From NCBI RefSeq assembly GCF_003480255.1, contig NZ_QUIN01000022.1:1-45530 (forward strand): DNA of 45,530 nucleotides, written 5' to 3'. This document shows positions 17,323 through 24,587 of the stretch, piece by piece. Each line of letters begins with the position of its first letter. Positions within the stretch are counted from its first letter, which is position 1. Origin of the DNA: Erysipelatoclostridium sp. AM42-17 (GTDB taxonomy: Bacteria > Bacillota_I > Bacilli_A > Erysipelotrichales > Coprobacillaceae). Below the pieces are notes generated by a model. It saw only the letters and a list, made by a program, of their open reading frames with translations. It was not told the DNA's origin and did not search any database. A program made the position numbers and the translations under genes.

Positions 17323-18189
17323 ATGGGATTAGTATCAGCAACAGAAATGTTAAAGAAAGCTAAAGAAGGACATTATGCAGTAGGTCAATTCAATATCAAT
17401 AACTTAGAATGGACTAAATCAATCTTATTAACTGCAGAAGAATTAAAAGCGCCAGTTATCTTAGGTGTATCAGAAGGTGCTGCTAAATATATGACTGGAT
17501 ATACAACAGTTGCAGCAATGGTTAAAGCAATGGTAGAAGCATTAAATATTACTGTACCAGTAGCTTTACACTTAGACCATGGTTCATATGAAGGAGCTAA
17601 AGCTGCTTTAGCTGCAGGTTTCTCTTCAATCATGTTTGATGGTTCTCATTATGGAATCGAAGAAAACATTGAAAAAACAAAAGAAATCGTTGAATTATGT
17701 CATTCAAAAGGTGTTTCAGTAGAAGCAGAAGTTGGATCAATCGGTGGAGAAGAAGATGGTGTCATCGGTAAAGGTGAAGTTGCAGATCCAAAAGAATGTA
17801 AATCAATCGCAGATTTAGGAGTTGATTTCTTAGCTGCAGGTATCGGAAATATTCATGGTAAATACCCTGCTAACTGGGAAGGATTAGACTTCAATGCATT
17901 AGACGCAATTCAAGCAGAAACTGGAAAATTACCATTAGTATTACATGGTGGTTCAGGAATTCCTGATGAAATGATTAAAAAAGCAATCACTTTAGGTGTA
18001 TCTAAAGTTAATGTTAATACTGAATGTCAATTATATTTCCAAGAAGCTACAAGAAAATACATCGAAGCTGGAAAAGATTTAGAAGGAAAAGGATATGATC
18101 CTCGTAAATTATTAGCTCCAGGTGCTAAAGCAATTCAAGAATGTGTAAAAGACAGAATGGAAGTATTTGGTTGCATCGGTAAAGCTTAA
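17323..18189 (+). CDS. fba: Class II fructose-1,6-bisphosphate aldolase
   Basis: A 288-residue zinc-dependent aldolase of glycolysis and gluconeogenesis, splitting fructose-1,6-bisphosphate into DHAP and glyceraldehyde-3-phosphate. Diagnostic motifs are ALHLDHGS (Asp85 catalytic, His86 zinc ligand), GNIHGKYP and VLHGGSGIP (further zinc His), and GVSKVNVNTE near the phosphate site. Length is typical of the short Bacillus type. The start follows AAAGGAGA. It is monocistronic, between the structured RNA upstream and a terminator. Codon use is strongly biased toward A/T-ending codons, as expected for a highly expressed gene. Confidence 0.98.
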   Translation: MGLVSATEMLKKAKEGHYAVGQFNINNLEWTKSILLTAEELKAPVILGVSEGAAKYMTGYTTVAAMVKAMVEALNITVPVALHLDHGSYEGAKAALAAGFSSIMFDGSHYGIEENIEKTKEIVELCHSKGVSVEAEVGSIGGEEDGVIGKGEVADPKECKSIADLGVDFLAAGIGNIHGKYPANWEGLDFNALDAIQAETGKLPLVLHGGSGIPDEMIKKAITLGVSKVNVNTECQLYFQEATRKYIEAGKDLEGKGYDPRKLLAPGAKAIQECVKDRMEVFGCIGKA

Positions 18190-18201
18190 TTAAAAAAATA
18201 A

Positions 18202-18230
18202 GGCTTCTCATTGAGAAGCCATTTTTTATT
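18202..18230. terminator. Bidirectional terminator after fba
   Basis: GGCTTCTC (18202-18209) pairs with GAGAAGCC (18213-18220) across a 3-base loop, with T and A runs on the two sides. It ends fba and the convergent acetyltransferase gene. Confidence 0.88.
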
Positions 18231-18768
18231 TTAGTCTTGAAAAAGGAATAAATGGAAGAGGTTGATCAGGTTGATCAATTTGTTTTTCCATCCAAATCAT
18301 ATCATACCATTGATTAAACTTATAACCACAACGATGGAAATGAGCCACTTCTTGGTATCCTTCCTTTTCATGAAAATGAATACTTTGAGGGTTACCATAA
18401 GTAATACATGCATTTAAGTTAGTTATATGCTGTAAATGAGAGATTCTTTCTAATTCCTGATATAAAAGATGTCCTAATCCCTTGCCTTTATGATGAATAT
18501 CAAGATAGATAGATGTTTCTGCTGCCCATTGATAAGCTGCACGAGGATGAAAAGCACCGGTATAGCCATAACCAATAATTTTTTCATCTTCCATAAGAAC
18601 TAGATAAGGATATTTTATAAGTGTGCTTTTAATTCTGTTTCTAAATTCTTCTAAACTAGGAACATCATATTCAAAAGTAATGGCAGTATTTAAAACATAA
18701 GGTGTATAAATTTCTAATAAACGTTTTGCATCGTCTACAGATGCCACTTTTATCGTTATATTTGACAT
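18226..18768 (-). CDS. GNAT N-acetyltransferase (phosphinothricin acetyltransferase-like)
   Basis: A 180-residue GNAT protein of the PAT/Bar-like branch. The family opening ITIKVASVDDAKRLLEIYTP is followed by ITFEYDVPSLEEF, then YGYTGAFHPRAAYQWAAETS and the acetyl-CoA loop HHKGKGLGHLLYQEL. Such enzymes acetylate small amines (phosphinothricin, methionine sulfone or others); the natural substrate here is unknown. It has its own ribosome binding site (AAGGAGAG) and shares a terminator with fba. Confidence 0.9.
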   Translation of the reverse strand: MSNITIKVASVDDAKRLLEIYTPYVLNTAITFEYDVPSLEEFRNRIKSTLIKYPYLVLMEDEKIIGYGYTGAFHPRAAYQWAAETSIYLDIHHKGKGLGHLLYQELERISHLQHITNLNACITYGNPQSIHFHEKEGYQEVAHFHRCGYKFNQWYDMIWMEKQIDQPDQPLPFIPFSRLK

Positions 18769-18939
18769 AATATCTCTCCTTTTTTCATATATTTTCTGCT
18801 TTTTTAATAAAATGTCAAATAAAATGATGATAAGAATTAAATTATGTTGTGAAGTGATTTTATTATCAATATTTTAAAGTTGTTTTTTTGATTTATTTAA
18901 TATATAGTATTAGAGATAAGAGGTATAAGGAGGCAATTT

Positions 18940-20214
18940 ATGAGTGAAATTATAGCAATTGAAGGTGGACATAAATTAAATGGAACGGTAGAAATTAGTG
19001 GGGCAAAGAATGCAACGGTAGCGTTGATACCAGCGATTATTTTAGCTGATTCACCGGTTACTATTTTTGGTGTACCTGAAATTAGTGATGTTGATGCATT
19101 AGCCGTTTTACTTAAAGAGTTAAATTGTGATGTTAAAAGAGATGGTGACTCATTAATTGTTGATCCTTCACATTTAGAAAATAAACCACTTGTTAGTGAT
19201 GCTGTAGATAAGTTAAGAGCTTCTTATTATCTTATGGGAGCTTTACTTGGTAAATGTAAAAAAGTAGTTATGAAAGCTCCAGGAGGATGCTTTTTAGGAC
19301 CTCGTCCTATAGATCTTCATATTAAAGGATTTGAAGCATTAGGTGCTCATGTAGAATTCAAAGATGGTGCACATATTATTACGGCTGATCGCTTAATTGG
19401 TAATAAAATATATCTAGATTTTGCTTCAGTTGGCGCAACAATCAATATTTTACTTGCTGCGGTGAAAGCAGAAGGAAAAACAATTATTGAAAATGCAGCA
19501 AAAGAACCAGAAATTATTGATGTAGTTAACTTACTAACAAAAATGGGTGCCAAAATCAGAGGTGCTGGAACAGATACGATTACAATAGAAGGAGTAGAAA
19601 CATTACATGGATGTTCCCATGAAATTATTCCTGATCGTATTGAAGCAGGGACTTTCTTAATCATGGCAGCAGCAGCCGGAGAACGTGTAATTGTTCAAAA
19701 TATCATTCCTCAACATTTAGAATCATTAATATCTAAACTCAAAGAAATTGGTGTAAAAATGGAAAATGTAGGGGATAGTATTATTGTCTATGGACATGAT
19801 GGAGACTTAAATGCAACAGATATTAGAACACAAGTTTATCCGGGATTTGCGACTGATTTACAACAACCATTGACAGCTTTACTTACACAGGCTCATGGTC
19901 AATCACAGGTAGTAGAGACAATCTATCCGGAAAGATTTAGACATTGTGAACAGTTAAATAAAATGGGAGCAAACATTGAAGTAGATGAAAGTATGTGTTT
20001 TGTTAATGGAAAGACACCATTAAAAGGAGCAAAAGTAGAAGCAACAGATTTACGTTGTGGAGCAGCGTTGCTTATTGCAGGGTTAATAGCTGATGGTATT
20101 ACAGAAATTGGTAATGTTTATCATATTGATCGAGGATACGCTAATATTGATAAAAAACTGATTAGTTTAGGTGCAGTTATTAGAAGAATACAAGTAGAAG
20201 ACGAAAAGGCATAA
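18940..20214 (+). CDS. murA: UDP-N-acetylglucosamine 1-carboxyvinyltransferase
   Basis: The first committed enzyme of peptidoglycan synthesis, transferring enolpyruvate from PEP to UDP-GlcNAc in the cytoplasm. All 424 residues align with the family. It has [13 protein letters not shown] with the catalytic Lys-Asn, [13 protein letters not shown], the active-site loop [15 protein letters not shown] with the fosfomycin-target Cys117, and [15 protein letters not shown] near the C-terminus. The RASYYLMG form resembles the second Firmicutes paralogue (MurAB/MurZ), so another copy may exist elsewhere. The start follows AAGGAGG. The terminator overlaps the stop codon. Confidence 0.97.
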   Translation: MSEIIAIEGGHKLNGTVEISGAKNATVALIPAIILADSPVTIFGVPEISDVDALAVLLKELNCDVKRDGDSLIVDPSHLENKPLVSDAVDKLRASYYLMGALLGKCKKVVMKAPGGCFLGPRPIDLHIKGFEALGAHVEFKDGAHIITADRLIGNKIYLDFASVGATINILLAAVKAEGKTIIENAAKEPEIIDVVNLLTKMGAKIRGAGTDTITIEGVETLHGCSHEIIPDRIEAGTFLIMAAAAGERVIVQNIIPQHLESLISKLKEIGVKMENVGDSIIVYGHDGDLNATDIRTQVYPGFATDLQQPLTALLTQAHGQSQVVETIYPERFRHCEQLNKMGANIEVDESMCFVNGKTPLKGAKVEATDLRCGAALLIAGLIADGITEIGNVYHIDRGYANIDKKLISLGAVIRRIQVEDEKA

Positions 20215-20226
20215 GATGCCTTTTTT
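20204..20226 (+). terminator. Terminator overlapping the murA stop codon
   Basis: AAAAGGCAT (20204-20212) pairs with ATGCCTTTT (20216-20224), followed by a T run. The murA stop TAA lies at the top of the hairpin. Confidence 0.85.
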
Positions 20227-20240
20227 GTTAGGAGGAAAAA

Positions 20241-20834
20241 ATGAGAGTCTTAGTTGTTTATTGTCATCCTAGTCAAAATAGTTTTACTTATGAGATGACA
20301 GCCAGTTTTATATTAGGATTAAAAAAAGCAGGGCATGAAGTAATTTTTAATGATTTATATAAAATAAATTTTCAAAGTGATATGTCTGAGGCAGAATATA
20401 TGCGAGAAGGATTCTATGATGAACATCTTACTTTACCTCAAGATGTTATTGATCAACAAAAACTCATTAACCAAAGTGATGCCATTGTATTTGCTTATCC
20501 AGTATTTTGGAGTGAAGCCCCAAGTAAACTTGTAGGTTGGTTTCAAAGGGTATGGACTTATGGTTTTGCCTATGGTAATAAAACGATGAAAGATTTAAAG
20601 AAAACATTATTTTTAGTAACGATGGGTGGCGATAGTAAAGAAGTTGTTCGCCAAAGACAAATTGATGCAATGAAAGAAGTCATGGTTCATGATCGAATGA
20701 ATGAAAGAACTGAAGAATGCGAATTTATTGTTTTTGATCGTATGAGTCGAGACTACCCTGAACGAGATTTAAAGAAAAAAGATGAACTAGAAAGAGCTTA
20801 TCAATTAGGTTTAACGTTTAATGATAATATTTGA
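20241..20834 (+). CDS. Flavodoxin-fold NAD(P)H:quinone oxidoreductase (MdaB/NQO1-like)
   Basis: A 197-residue flavoprotein. It opens with MRVLVVYCHPSQNSFTYEMT, the FMN/FAD phosphate-binding loop of the NQO1/MdaB family. YPVFWSEAPSKLVGWFQRVW and the LFLVTMGGD segment follow, contacting the flavin. Such enzymes reduce quinones or nitro compounds by two electrons using NAD(P)H. The start follows TTAGGAGG. Its last 64 bases plus 11 downstream bases are duplicated at 22597-22671, on the far side of a short accessory region, so this gene marks the insertion point of that region. Confidence 0.9.
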   Translation: MRVLVVYCHPSQNSFTYEMTASFILGLKKAGHEVIFNDLYKINFQSDMSEAEYMREGFYDEHLTLPQDVIDQQKLINQSDAIVFAYPVFWSEAPSKLVGWFQRVWTYGFAYGNKTMKDLKKTLFLVTMGGDSKEVVRQRQIDAMKEVMVHDRMNERTEECEFIVFDRMSRDYPERDLKKKDELERAYQLGLTFNDNI

Positions 20835-20845
20835 TAAAAATCAAA
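20771..20845 (+). repeat. Left copy of 75-bp direct repeat flanking an accessory island
   Basis: This copy comprises the 3' end of the quinone reductase gene, its stop codon and 11 downstream bases. It aligns without gaps to 22597-22671 with 4 mismatches in 75. Sequences outside the two copies do not match, so the repeat ends are sharp. Confidence 0.9.
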
Positions 20846-20908
20846 GAATGTTTCTTAAAGCTTGTTTAAAATCGAGCATAAAAATGATATGTTATGAATA
20901 CAATATAT

Positions 20909-20922
20909 ATGTCATATGACAT
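20909..20922. repeat. 14-bp perfect palindrome ATGTCATATGACAT
   Basis: A perfect dyad in the non-coding left part of the island, 39 bases before a GC-rich terminator hairpin. It could be an operator or the stem of a small RNA. The interval 20846-21372 otherwise holds only that hairpin, a degenerate reading frame (20995-21111) and AT-rich sequence. Confidence 0.5.
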
Positions 20923-20960
20923 TTATTGTTTGGCTTGTTCGAATGATCTGGGTCACTGAA

Positions 20961-20989
20961 GGCGAGGACACTTCCCCGCCAATTTTTTT
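20961..20989 (+). terminator. GC-rich terminator hairpin of a possible small RNA
   Basis: GGCGAGG (20961-20967) and CCCCGCC (20974-20980) form a stem with one A-C mismatch and an ACACTT loop, followed by T7. No open gene runs into it. The quinone reductase ends 126 bases earlier, so it may end either that transcript or a separate small RNA. Its GC content stands out from the AT-rich surroundings. Confidence 0.6.
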
Positions 20990-20994
20990 AGTTA

Positions 20995-21111
20995 AGGAAA
21001 GGTGGATTAAATGAAAATATTAATCAAAAATTCATACATACTGTACCGATTATTAGAATAAAAGGCGAATATTTATATCTATTTTTAGATCGAAGATGCT
21101 CTTTAATTTAA
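20995..21111 (+). pseudogene. Possible frameshifted small gene remnant
   Basis: AAGGAAAGGTGG is followed by ATG at 21011, but that frame stops after 16 codons. The neighbouring frame has no start codon yet reads protein-like residues (HTVPIIRIKGEYLYLFLDRR) up to a stop at 21109-21111. A single-base indel near 21025 would join them. No family is recognised, and chance cannot be excluded. Confidence 0.25.
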
Positions 21112-21372
21112 AAAATGAGAATGTTTTATTTGCATGCTTCAATACAACATTATATTGTCATTGTAAATAAGAATTATACGGTATTGAATATGATAAAAGC
21201 AACTAAATAGGGTATAATTTAGATAATTTTAAGTAAAAAAATGATTTTTAACTTTTATTATTTTTAAGTAGTGGTAATATACTTTTGAGAGGATAAAATT
21301 TAATTGGTTATAAAAAATTGATGTGTCTTTATAACTAATATATTATGAGTTTATACAAGGGAGATGATTGAC

Positions 21373-21768
21373 ATGCCTGTTAAAAAGATAATAATCAACA
21401 CTGAAAATGACGATTTTGAATTATTCAAAAGCAATCTTTGTCAGTCTATTAAAATGTTAGATCCTAAAGAAGCTGTTGAAGAAATTATAAATTCTCATAA
21501 GATAGAGAAATTCTTTAATGAAAAAAAATATTGTAAATCATTTTATTTAGTGGCAATGGTCAATTATCTTTCAAATAAATATGGATTAAATATGAATATC
21601 CATACTTATGATAAATATAAATTGAAAGATATTGTTTATCCTAGAGGGGTTGAAATGATGTCTAGATTATTAAAAAATAATGAAATAAAAGAAAAAGCAT
21701 TAAAAAATGCTGAAAAAGAGTTTTTAAAATTTAATATTTGTGAAGGAGAAATAGAAAATGTCTATTGA
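21373..21768 (+). CDS. Uncharacterised protein paired with a nucleotidyltransferase (antitoxin-like position)
   Basis: 131 residues starting MPVKKIIINTEND; no family recognised. It has no membrane segment. It is charged and helical, with the central patch SFYLVAMVNYLSNKYGLN and a Lys/Glu-rich C-terminus. An upstream in-frame ATG (21364) lies directly against the AGGGAG ribosome binding site, so I take the ATG at 21373. The gene overlaps the nucleotidyltransferase gene by 11 bases, the tight coupling typical of two-gene toxin-antitoxin modules, with the first gene often the antitoxin. The role is inferred from arrangement only. Confidence 0.6.
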   Translation: MPVKKIIINTENDDFELFKSNLCQSIKMLDPKEAVEEIINSHKIEKFFNEKKYCKSFYLVAMVNYLSNKYGLNMNIHTYDKYKLKDIVYPRGVEMMSRLLKNNEIKEKALKNAEKEFLKFNICEGEIENVY

Positions 21769-22432
21769 TACAGACACTATCAATAAAGATACTGCTCATC
21801 AATATTTAAAAGAATTTGCAAAAGAATTAAGGAAAGAAACAAAAAATGTCGATATTGATATAATTATTGTTGGTGGAGGTTCTATAGTATTAAATTATAA
21901 TTTTAGATATTCTACAGCAGATTTTGATATTATAAAACCTAATAAACTTATAAATATCAAACGGTCTGCAAATAAAATAGCCGATAAATATAATTTAACT
22001 TCAAACTGGATAAATGATGACTTCATCTCGACGTCATCATATAGTAATAAGTTGATTAACTATGCCGATTATTATAGAACATATTCTAATCATATTCATT
22101 TTTATACAATCAAAGATGAATACCTCATAGCTATGAAACTGATGTCTAATAGAAACTACAAAAACGATTATTCCGACATAATTGGAATTATATTAGAAAA
22201 CCCTTGTATAACAATAAAAAAGATACAAGATGCAATTTGTAATTTGTATAACTCGTTAGAGGTTGTTGACAAAGACTTAATGGCATATGTAGAATCTTTA
22301 TTAAAATTACCAAGAAAAGAATTAGAAAAAGAATATGATACTATAATTCATATGGAAGAAAAAAATAGAAATGAAATTTTAGAAGAATTAGAAGTACCTG
22401 AAGATGAAGAAGATAACGGTCTGAAAATTTAG
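21758..22432 (+). CDS. DUF6036/AbiEii-like nucleotidyltransferase
   Basis: A 224-residue protein with the minimal nucleotidyltransferase core. IDIIIVGGGSIVLNYNFRYS gives the GG/S signature, followed by STADFDII as the metal-binding DxD. Helical regions follow (including YLIAMKLMSNRNYKNDYSDI, the usual xAxKLxAxRxxxxxDxxDI segment) and an acidic tail of EELEVPEDEEDNG. This organisation is shared by DUF6036 and AbiEii/MenT proteins, which in several cases are toxins that nucleotidylate tRNA. The start follows AAGGAG. With its partner it forms an autonomous cassette inside a repeat-flanked island, suggesting a toxin-antitoxin or phage-defence module, not proven here. Confidence 0.75.
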   Translation: MSIDTDTINKDTAHQYLKEFAKELRKETKNVDIDIIIVGGGSIVLNYNFRYSTADFDIIKPNKLINIKRSANKIADKYNLTSNWINDDFISTSSYSNKLINYADYYRTYSNHIHFYTIKDEYLIAMKLMSNRNYKNDYSDIIGIILENPCITIKKIQDAICNLYNSLEVVDKDLMAYVESLLKLPRKELEKEYDTIIHMEEKNRNEILEELEVPEDEEDNGLKI

Positions 22433-22458
22433 AAAAGAGCCAATATGTGGCTCTTTTT
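22433..22458 (+). terminator. Terminator of the nucleotidyltransferase cassette
   Basis: AAAAGAGCCA (22433-22442) pairs with TGGCTCTTTT (22448-22457) across a 5-base loop, with a T run at the end. It starts right at the stop codon. Confidence 0.88.
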
Positions 22459-22611
22459 ACTTCATGTAAAGAAAAAAATACTAATAATTTTAAAAAACTA
22501 AATAATGTGAAGTTTAGAAAAGTACAACAAAGTGAATATATACTTTTACAATTAGCGGACTATATTTGTACATTTGAATTATTAAATATAAAATTAAAAG
22601 AAAAAAGATGA
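22450..22611 (+). pseudogene. C-terminal remnant of a DUF3800-like protein
   Basis: An open frame of about 53 codons without a start or ribosome binding site ends at TGA 22609-22611. Its end, KVQQSEYILLQLADYICTFE followed by LLNIKLKEKR, resembles the last helix of DUF3800 proteins, where the Q(L/I)ADYIC segment carries a conserved Asp. The N-terminal part of such a gene is absent, replaced by the cassette terminator. The remnant runs directly into the right copy of the 75-bp repeat. The family assignment is by pattern only. Confidence 0.4.
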
Positions 22612-22671
22612 ACCAGAAAGAGCTTATCAATGAGGCTTAACATTTAATGATAATATTTGATAAAAATCAAA
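22597..22671 (+). repeat. Right copy of 75-bp direct repeat (dead quinone-reductase 3' end)
   Basis: Same length as 20771-20845, with four substitutions. One turns a Leu codon into TGA, so this copy is a non-functional fragment of the reductase C-terminus (KKDEPERAYQ, stop, GLTFNDNI, stop). Together with the left copy it brackets about 1.75 kb. From 22672 to the rpmE start I see only the rpmE promoter and leader. Confidence 0.9.
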
Positions 22672-22679
22672 AAAGAGTC

Positions 22680-22708
22680 TTGAATTCAATGTAATTTAAT
22701 GTTATCAT
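22680..22708 (+). promoter_or_regulatory. rpmE promoter
   Basis: TTGAAT (22680-22685) and TATCAT (22703-22708) have a 17-base spacer. The leader that follows can fold a CACTTAC/GTAGTG hairpin flanked by TATAG/CTATA just before the ribosome binding site. This would suit an autoregulatory ribosomal-protein leader, but it is not proven. Confidence 0.6.
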
Positions 22709-22763
22709 ACTATAGCACTTACTTTGTAGTGAAATACTATAAGGCGGAAGGAGATTGAAGAAT

Positions 22764-22967
22764 ATGAAACAAGGAATTCATCCAAATTATAAAAAAGTAA
22801 AAGTCGTTTGTACTTCTTGTGGAAACGAATTTGAAAGTGGATCAGTTTTAGATGAAGTACGTGTTGATACTTGTTCAAACTGTCATCCATTCTATACTGG
22901 TAAACAAAGATTTGCTAGTGCTGATGGACGTGTTGAAAGATTCAATAAGAAATACGGACTTAAATAA
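22764..22967 (+). CDS. rpmE: 50S ribosomal protein L31 (zinc-binding form)
   Basis: A 67-residue L31 with both CxxC pairs (Cys16/Cys19 and Cys37/Cys40), so it is the zinc-containing C+ form. It opens [20 protein letters not shown] and contains [14 protein letters not shown], family hallmarks. The frame extends to a TTG at 22755, but GGAAGGAG lies just before that, and the ATG at 22764 gives the standard family start. It is flanked by its own promoter and terminator. It sits directly to the right of the accessory island. Confidence 0.97.
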   Translation: MKQGIHPNYKKVKVVCTSCGNEFESGSVLDEVRVDTCSNCHPFYTGKQRFASADGRVERFNKKYGLK

Positions 22968-22970
22968 TAA

Positions 22971-22997
22971 AATGAGTACTTGGTACTCATTTTTATT
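22971..22997 (+). terminator. rpmE terminator
   Basis: AATGAGTAC (22971-22979) pairs with GTACTCATT (22983-22991) across a 3-base loop, then a T run. Confidence 0.88.
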
Positions 22998-23011
22998 TTA
23001 TGGAGGAAATT

Positions 23012-23761
23012 ATGGAATATCATGTATTAGCAAGTGGTTCTAAAGGAAATAGTATCTTTATTTATGATAAAGATGAAGGTTTATTAATAGATTGTGGGAT
23101 TAGTCGTAAACAATTACTTTATAAATTAGATAGTTTAGGTTTTAAAGAAAGGGATATACGTCATGTATTATTAACTCATGATCATTATGATCATAATAAA
23201 AATATTGGTATTTTTGATCAAAAGATAGTTTATAGTGGTAAGAATTGTATTCCTCATCTAGATGAAACACATGTATTAAAACCTTATCAAGATATAGATT
23301 TAGATCATTTTCGTATTACCCCATTACCTTTATCACACGATGCAACCTCACCTTTAGGATTTGTGATTAAAGGTTATCAAGAAACAATATTATATATGAC
23401 AGATACAGGATATGTATCACAAAAGAATATGAAATACATAGATAATTTAGATTATTACATATTTGAAAGTAATCATGATGTAGAAATGCTTATGGCAACA
23501 AAAAGACCTTTATTTTTAAAAAATCGTATCTATGGCGATGAAGGGCATTTAAATAATGAATATAGTGCTAATATTATGGCTCAGGTGATAGGCAATAAAA
23601 CAAAAGAAATATGCTTAGCACATCTAAGTCAAGAAGCCAATACGAAAGAAAAAGCATTAGAAACATATCATCAAGTATTTAATCAAAGAGGGATAAACTT
23701 TAAAAATATTAAAGTTACAAGTCAAGTTGACATTGTTTCAGGAGGACATCATGAAGATTAA
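23012..23761 (+). CDS. walJ: MBL-fold metallohydrolase WalJ/YycJ
   Basis: A 249-residue metallo-beta-lactamase-fold hydrolase. It starts MEYHVLASGSKGNSIFIYD and carries the HxHxDH-type metal motif as LLTHDHYDH, then PLSHDATSPLGF, MTDTGYV, ESNHDVEML and AHLSQEAN, the WalJ/YycJ order. YycJ is linked to the WalRK regulon and DNA repair in Bacillus and is predicted to be a nuclease. An earlier in-frame ATG (23000) precedes the GGAGG site, so 23012 is the start. It overlaps rlmH by 11 bases, the same gene order as in many Bacillota (walJ near rlmH). walRK themselves are not in the window. Confidence 0.92.
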   Translation: MEYHVLASGSKGNSIFIYDKDEGLLIDCGISRKQLLYKLDSLGFKERDIRHVLLTHDHYDHNKNIGIFDQKIVYSGKNCIPHLDETHVLKPYQDIDLDHFRITPLPLSHDATSPLGFVIKGYQETILYMTDTGYVSQKNMKYIDNLDYYIFESNHDVEMLMATKRPLFLKNRIYGDEGHLNNEYSANIMAQVIGNKTKEICLAHLSQEANTKEKALETYHQVFNQRGINFKNIKVTSQVDIVSGGHHED

Positions 23762-24230
23762 ACTTGTGACGGTTGGAAAACTAAAGGAAAAGTATTTAGT
23801 AGATGGAATTAAGGAATATGTAAAAAGATTAAATGCATATTGTAAGGTAGAAATGATAGAAGTACCCGATGAGCCAATCCCTGATAAAGCAAGTGAACAT
23901 ACAGAAGATATCATTAAAGATAAAGAAGCTAATAAAATCGTATCTAAAATAAAAGATGATGAATATGTTATTGTTTTAGATTTGCATGGAAAAGAAATAG
24001 ATAGTGTGGCTTTTTCTAAACAAATAGAAGAATGTATGATTAGAGGTAAAAGTACGATTACTTTTGTTATAGGGGGATCTTTAGGCTTAGGTCAAGCTAT
24101 CATTAAAAGAGCCAACTATCGTTTATGCTTTTCAAAAATGACATTCCCTCATCAATTAATGAAACTGGTATTAGTAGAACAAATATACCGGGCATTTAAG
24201 ATTATGAAAAATGAAACGTACCATAAATAG
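23751..24230 (+). CDS. rlmH: 23S rRNA pseudouridine-1915 N3-methyltransferase
   Basis: 159 residues, the exact family length. It starts MKIKLVTVGKLKEKYL, with YVIVLDLHGKEIDS, then FVIGGSLGLG and the trefoil-knot ending MTFPHQLMKLVLVEQIYRA. RlmH methylates pseudouridine 1915 in helix 69 of 23S rRNA on the assembled 70S ribosome. The start has GGAGG and overlaps the walJ stop (ATGAAGATTAA), so translation is coupled. A longer frame upstream lies inside walJ and is not used. A terminator overlaps the stop. Confidence 0.97.
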   Translation: MKIKLVTVGKLKEKYLVDGIKEYVKRLNAYCKVEMIEVPDEPIPDKASEHTEDIIKDKEANKIVSKIKDDEYVIVLDLHGKEIDSVAFSKQIEECMIRGKSTITFVIGGSLGLGQAIIKRANYRLCFSKMTFPHQLMKLVLVEQIYRAFKIMKNETYHK

Positions 24231-24257
24231 TAGCAATTTTTATGCTACTATTTTTAT
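24225..24257 (+). terminator. rlmH terminator
   Basis: AAATAGTAGCA (24225-24235) pairs with TGCTACTATTT (24243-24253), with a 7-base loop and trailing T run. It overlaps the rlmH stop codon. Confidence 0.88.
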
Positions 24258-24301
24258 ATTTTATAAAAAATATGATAAAATGAGGCAAGGAGGTACATAA
24301 T

Positions 24302-24586
24302 ATGGAAGTCGCACTTATTTTAGGGTTATTTATTTCGACTGCTTTATCATTAAATTGTTTAGTTGGTCAAAAACATAAGTTATCAGGAATGTTTGATGTA
24401 ATAAGTTTATGTCTTGTTGTTGCTGTAGCGTATCAATTTGATCAAGTAAAAAATATTATTTGGGTACTTGCCGTTGTAGCAGCTGTTATTATTGTCTTTT
24501 TTCTATTTAAAACGTATTTCAAAAAGAAAAAAGAAAAGAAACATATTGTTGAAGCTGAATATATAGAAGAAAAGAAAGAGGATTAA
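24302..24586 (+). CDS. Small two-TM membrane protein of unknown function
   Basis: 94 residues. Membrane segments lie at about residues 2-20 and 50-72, with a possible third hydrophobic stretch at 30-46, and a highly basic then acidic tail (KKKKEKK...EYIEEKKED). No family is recognised. The start follows AAGGAGG. The cyclophilin gene begins one base after its stop, so it heads a three-gene unit with the cyclophilin and glutaredoxin-like genes. Confidence 0.7.
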   Translation: MEVALILGLFISTALSLNCLVGQKHKLSGMFDVISLCLVVAVAYQFDQVKNIIWVLAVVAAVIIVFFLFKTYFKKKKEKKHIVEAEYIEEKKED

Positions 24587-24587
24587 A

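Noticed and set aside
19347..19664. 105-codon antisense frame inside murA
   Set aside because: Shadow frame over a conserved enzyme, no start signal.
20846..22596. Insertion sequence or prophage fragment
   Set aside because: No transposase, integrase or terminal inverted repeats are visible; only the long direct repeat.
22852..23043. Open frame of 63 codons overlapping rpmE in another frame
   Set aside because: It lies over the well-conserved L31 gene and walJ start, has no ribosome binding site and shows no protein-like pattern.
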